Part shown: positions 62,696 to 64,000 of the stretch, one piece after another
Layout: every line of letters begins with the position of its first letter
Numbering within the stretch: position 1 is the first letter of the stretch
Assembly (NCBI RefSeq): GCF_000282495.1
Contig: NZ_AKJE01000047.1
Location: 32,214-96,213, forward strand
DNA from: Pseudomonas sp. GM79
Lineage (GTDB): Bacteria; Pseudomonadota; Gammaproteobacteria; Pseudomonadales; Pseudomonadaceae
DNA length: 64,000 nucleotides
Direction of reading: 5' to 3'
Translations under genes and position numbers: made by a program
Notes under the pieces: model-generated
The model's database searches: none
What the model saw: only the letters and a program-made list of their open reading frames with translations
What the model was told of the DNA's origin: nothing

Positions 62696-62816
62696 CTTGC
62701 TCCCGCCCGGCTGCGCAGCAGTCGTAAAGTCAGCGCTCGCGGTGCATCTGACACTACCAGGGTGACTGGTTTGGGGCCGCTTCGCAGCCCAGCGGGAGCA
62801 AGCTCCCTCGCCACAG
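62696..62816. repeat. Paired REP-like element, second family
   Basis: Inverted arms with the cores ttgctcccgc and gcgggagcaagc, and gctgcgcagcag versus cgcttcgcagcc, enclose about 45 bp. It is the third location of this family in the window (also 4583 and 53466). Confidence 0.75.
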
Positions 62817-62833
62817 GGTCTTATGTCAGATTT

Positions 62834-63112
62834 TCAGACGCGAGTACTGATCCACGACACCAGCAAAGCCATCCCGAGGCAGGCGAAACCGAAGCGGTAG
62901 AAAAAACGGTTCATGCGCAGGGTCGCCCAATCCAGTGTTGGCTCTTCGCTGGGACGACTTTGGCGCTGCGCCTCGATACTGGCCAGGGCGCGCTGTTCGC
63001 GGCGACGGGTGGCGTGCAGCAACCAGCCGCCCGGGAAGGCGAACAGCAAGGCCAGCAAATTGATCAATTTGGCGGGATGAGCAGTAAGAAGCGAAATCAA
63101 TTGCAGCGACAT
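62834..63112 (-). CDS. Small hypothetical membrane protein
   Basis: The 92-residue protein has two hydrophobic segments (about 6-33 and 68-87) with a charged stretch (RRREQRALASIEAQ) between them. I do not recognise a family. ATG 63112 has gagg 6 bp upstream, which favours it over the longer frame that begins in the region upstream. Confidence 0.65.
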   Translation of the reverse strand: MSLQLISLLTAHPAKLINLLALLFAFPGGWLLHATRRREQRALASIEAQRQSRPSEEPTLDWATLRMNRFFYRFGFACLGMALLVSWISTRV

Positions 63113-63305
63113 CACAAACCTCAGGCAAACCGGTGTAGCAGACGCCGGACCGACGACCACGGCGCGGATTCTACCGAAACTGCCCCAACCTGCCCCGGCT
63201 TTCCGACAAATAACGAAACCATTTAGCCGATTGCTGTCCTGTGTCATGGCACCGTCATCTGAATCCGCCAGTCTGTCGCCCCTCGAAACCGACACGGACT
63301 CCGTC

Positions 63306-63512
63306 ATGCTCCACGCCGAAAACCAGGACCGCCTCTACCTCATTGCCCAAAGCGACGAACAACAAACCTTAGTCGGCAGCCTCGCCTTCAACGTTCAGGA
63401 CCGGCATTGGCTGGTGTATTGCGCGCTGGGTGGGCATCAACATGCGGATTTGCCGGAAACGGATTTGCTGACGGGGGTGAGCGTGCTGGATTTTTATTCG
63501 GAGGCGGCTTGA
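63306..63512 (+). CDS. Small hypothetical protein
   Basis: The 68-residue frame reads MLHAENQDRLYLIAQSDEQQ and ends VLDFYSEAA. It looks soluble and acidic. An in-frame ATG at 63246 would add 20 residues rich in serine and aspartate. Neither start has a strong ribosome site. No family recognised. Confidence 0.5.
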   Translation: MLHAENQDRLYLIAQSDEQQTLVGSLAFNVQDRHWLVYCALGGHQHADLPETDLLTGVSVLDFYSEAA

Positions 63513-63841
63513 GCGTCCTACAAGCGCAGTGATTGAAACGGAAGATTCCGACAGGTTTTGAAGGTTGTCGCTCGGAAATGGGGTGGATAGGCTTTGGGGG
63601 TCGCTGCACATCAGCGACCGGGCGTCGCAGTCCGTTCAGTTCAGCTCATTTGGTGCATAATCGCCGGCCCAAACCGGAGCGCTTCGGTGCTAGTCGTTTG
63701 GTTTAATGGTGGCTGTGCGCGGGATACCTTCGGGTATGCCGGGTTTCCGAATGGCTCGGTCTGCGACCCCGCGTACAGCTGCCTCCTTCAAATCGCGTCG
63801 CAGCGATCGTGGCAGCTAAACCTTTCATTCGGAGCGTCACC
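63513..63841 (+). promoter_or_regulatory. Upstream region and structured leader of the DUF6124 gene
   Basis: A hairpin with 8-bp perfect arms (ggtcgctg/cagcgacc, 63599-63619) is followed by a possible -10 cataat (63656-63661). The RNA from about 63700 folds into a three-way junction: P1 of 16 bp (63708-63723 with 63768-63783, three G-U pairs), P2 atacc-ttcg-ggtat (63724-63737) and P3 ccggg/ctcgg (63739-63743 with 63755-63759). A later ggcagct (63811-63817) can pair instead with agctgcc (63777-63783) of P1. Confidence 0.7.
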
Positions 63842-64000
63842 ATGTTCAAAGCCACACCCAATCCTCCAGAAACCGAGAACGTTTCGCCCTACGAATCCAA
63901 CGATTCAAAAAAATTCCACGACGCCGCTAACCGCGCCCTCGATCACTACCTCAACCCCTCCGCCCTCAAATCACCCGTGGCCCGCAAGCCGAGCACGATG
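63842..64000 (+). CDS. DUF6124 family protein, start only
   Basis: 53 codons are present before the window ends: MFKATPNPPETENVSPYES, then SKKFHDAANRALDHYLNPSA. This N-terminus resembles the DUF6124 family of small Pseudomonas proteins (usually about 110-130 residues), for which no function is known to me. Ribosome site ggagcg lies 6 bp before the ATG. Confidence 0.75.
   Translation, partial: MFKATPNPPETENVSPYESNDSKKFHDAANRALDHYLNPSALKSPVARKPSTM

Overview
The window is chromosomal DNA of a fluorescent Pseudomonas, most likely of the P. fluorescens group. This rests on high GC, a complete Pseudomonas-type division and cell-wall (dcw) cluster, gene order that from memory matches the lpxC-to-trpS stretch of P. 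aeruginosa, and many copies of the short palindromic repeats (REP/REPIN) typical of this group. No tRNA, rRNA, prophage, insertion sequence or CRISPR array is visible.

Layout. 0.3-4.6 kb: a two-gene RND efflux operon (adaptor and pump, no outer-membrane channel) preceded by two clean inverted repeats. 4.8-6.3 kb: a membrane diguanylate cyclase. 6.4-24.4 kb: the whole dcw cluster on the minus strand in the order mraZ-rsmH-ftsL-ftsI-murE-murF-mraY-murD-ftsW-murG-murC-ddlB-ftsQ-ftsA-ftsZ-lpxC, with many overlapping stop/start codons, a sigma70-like promoter and three phased MraZ boxes in front of mraZ. 24.66-25.01 kb: RNase P RNA (rnpB). 25-29.6 kb: rsmI, then divergent lpoA-yraN-gmhA/diaA-BON lipoprotein. 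29.7-33.5 kb: sspB, sspA and the cytochrome bc1 operon petABC. 33.7-34.6 kb: rplM-rpsI. 34.8-38.3 kb: aldo/keto reductase, acyl-CoA dehydrogenase and a GlxA-type regulator. 38.4-42.3 kb: zapE, trpS, an alpha/beta hydrolase and zapG/yhcB.

42.5-55.7 kb is more accessory: an OmpA-like lipoprotein, an MBL hydrolase, and a catabolic block consisting of a MalT-like LuxR regulator, a DUF1329 protein, a DUF1302 protein and a medium-chain-type acyl-CoA synthetase. These probably act together in uptake or hydrolysis and activation of fatty acids or their esters. A LysE exporter, a D-2-hydroxyacid dehydrogenase and rsmC follow. 55.8-64.0 kb: a Mn2+ (yybP-ykoY) riboswitch in front of a TMEM165/UPF0016 manganese exporter, an M48 protease lipoprotein, a dCache chemoreceptor, an SRAP protein, two tiny conserved proteins, an acyltransferase, two small hypothetical proteins, and the start of a DUF6124 gene behind a strongly structured leader RNA.

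Most of the window is ordinary core genome. The features most worth a second look are non-coding: the three-way-junction leader at 63.7 kb with a competing stem, the manganese riboswitch with two mutually exclusive stems, the 35-bp perfect palindrome that contains the end of sspB, the MraZ operator, the tandem hairpins next to rnpB, and two nearly identical inverted REPINs that bracket a protease and a chemoreceptor gene. On the protein side, the tryptophanyl-tRNA synthetase carries a C-terminal domain resembling YegP/DUF1508.
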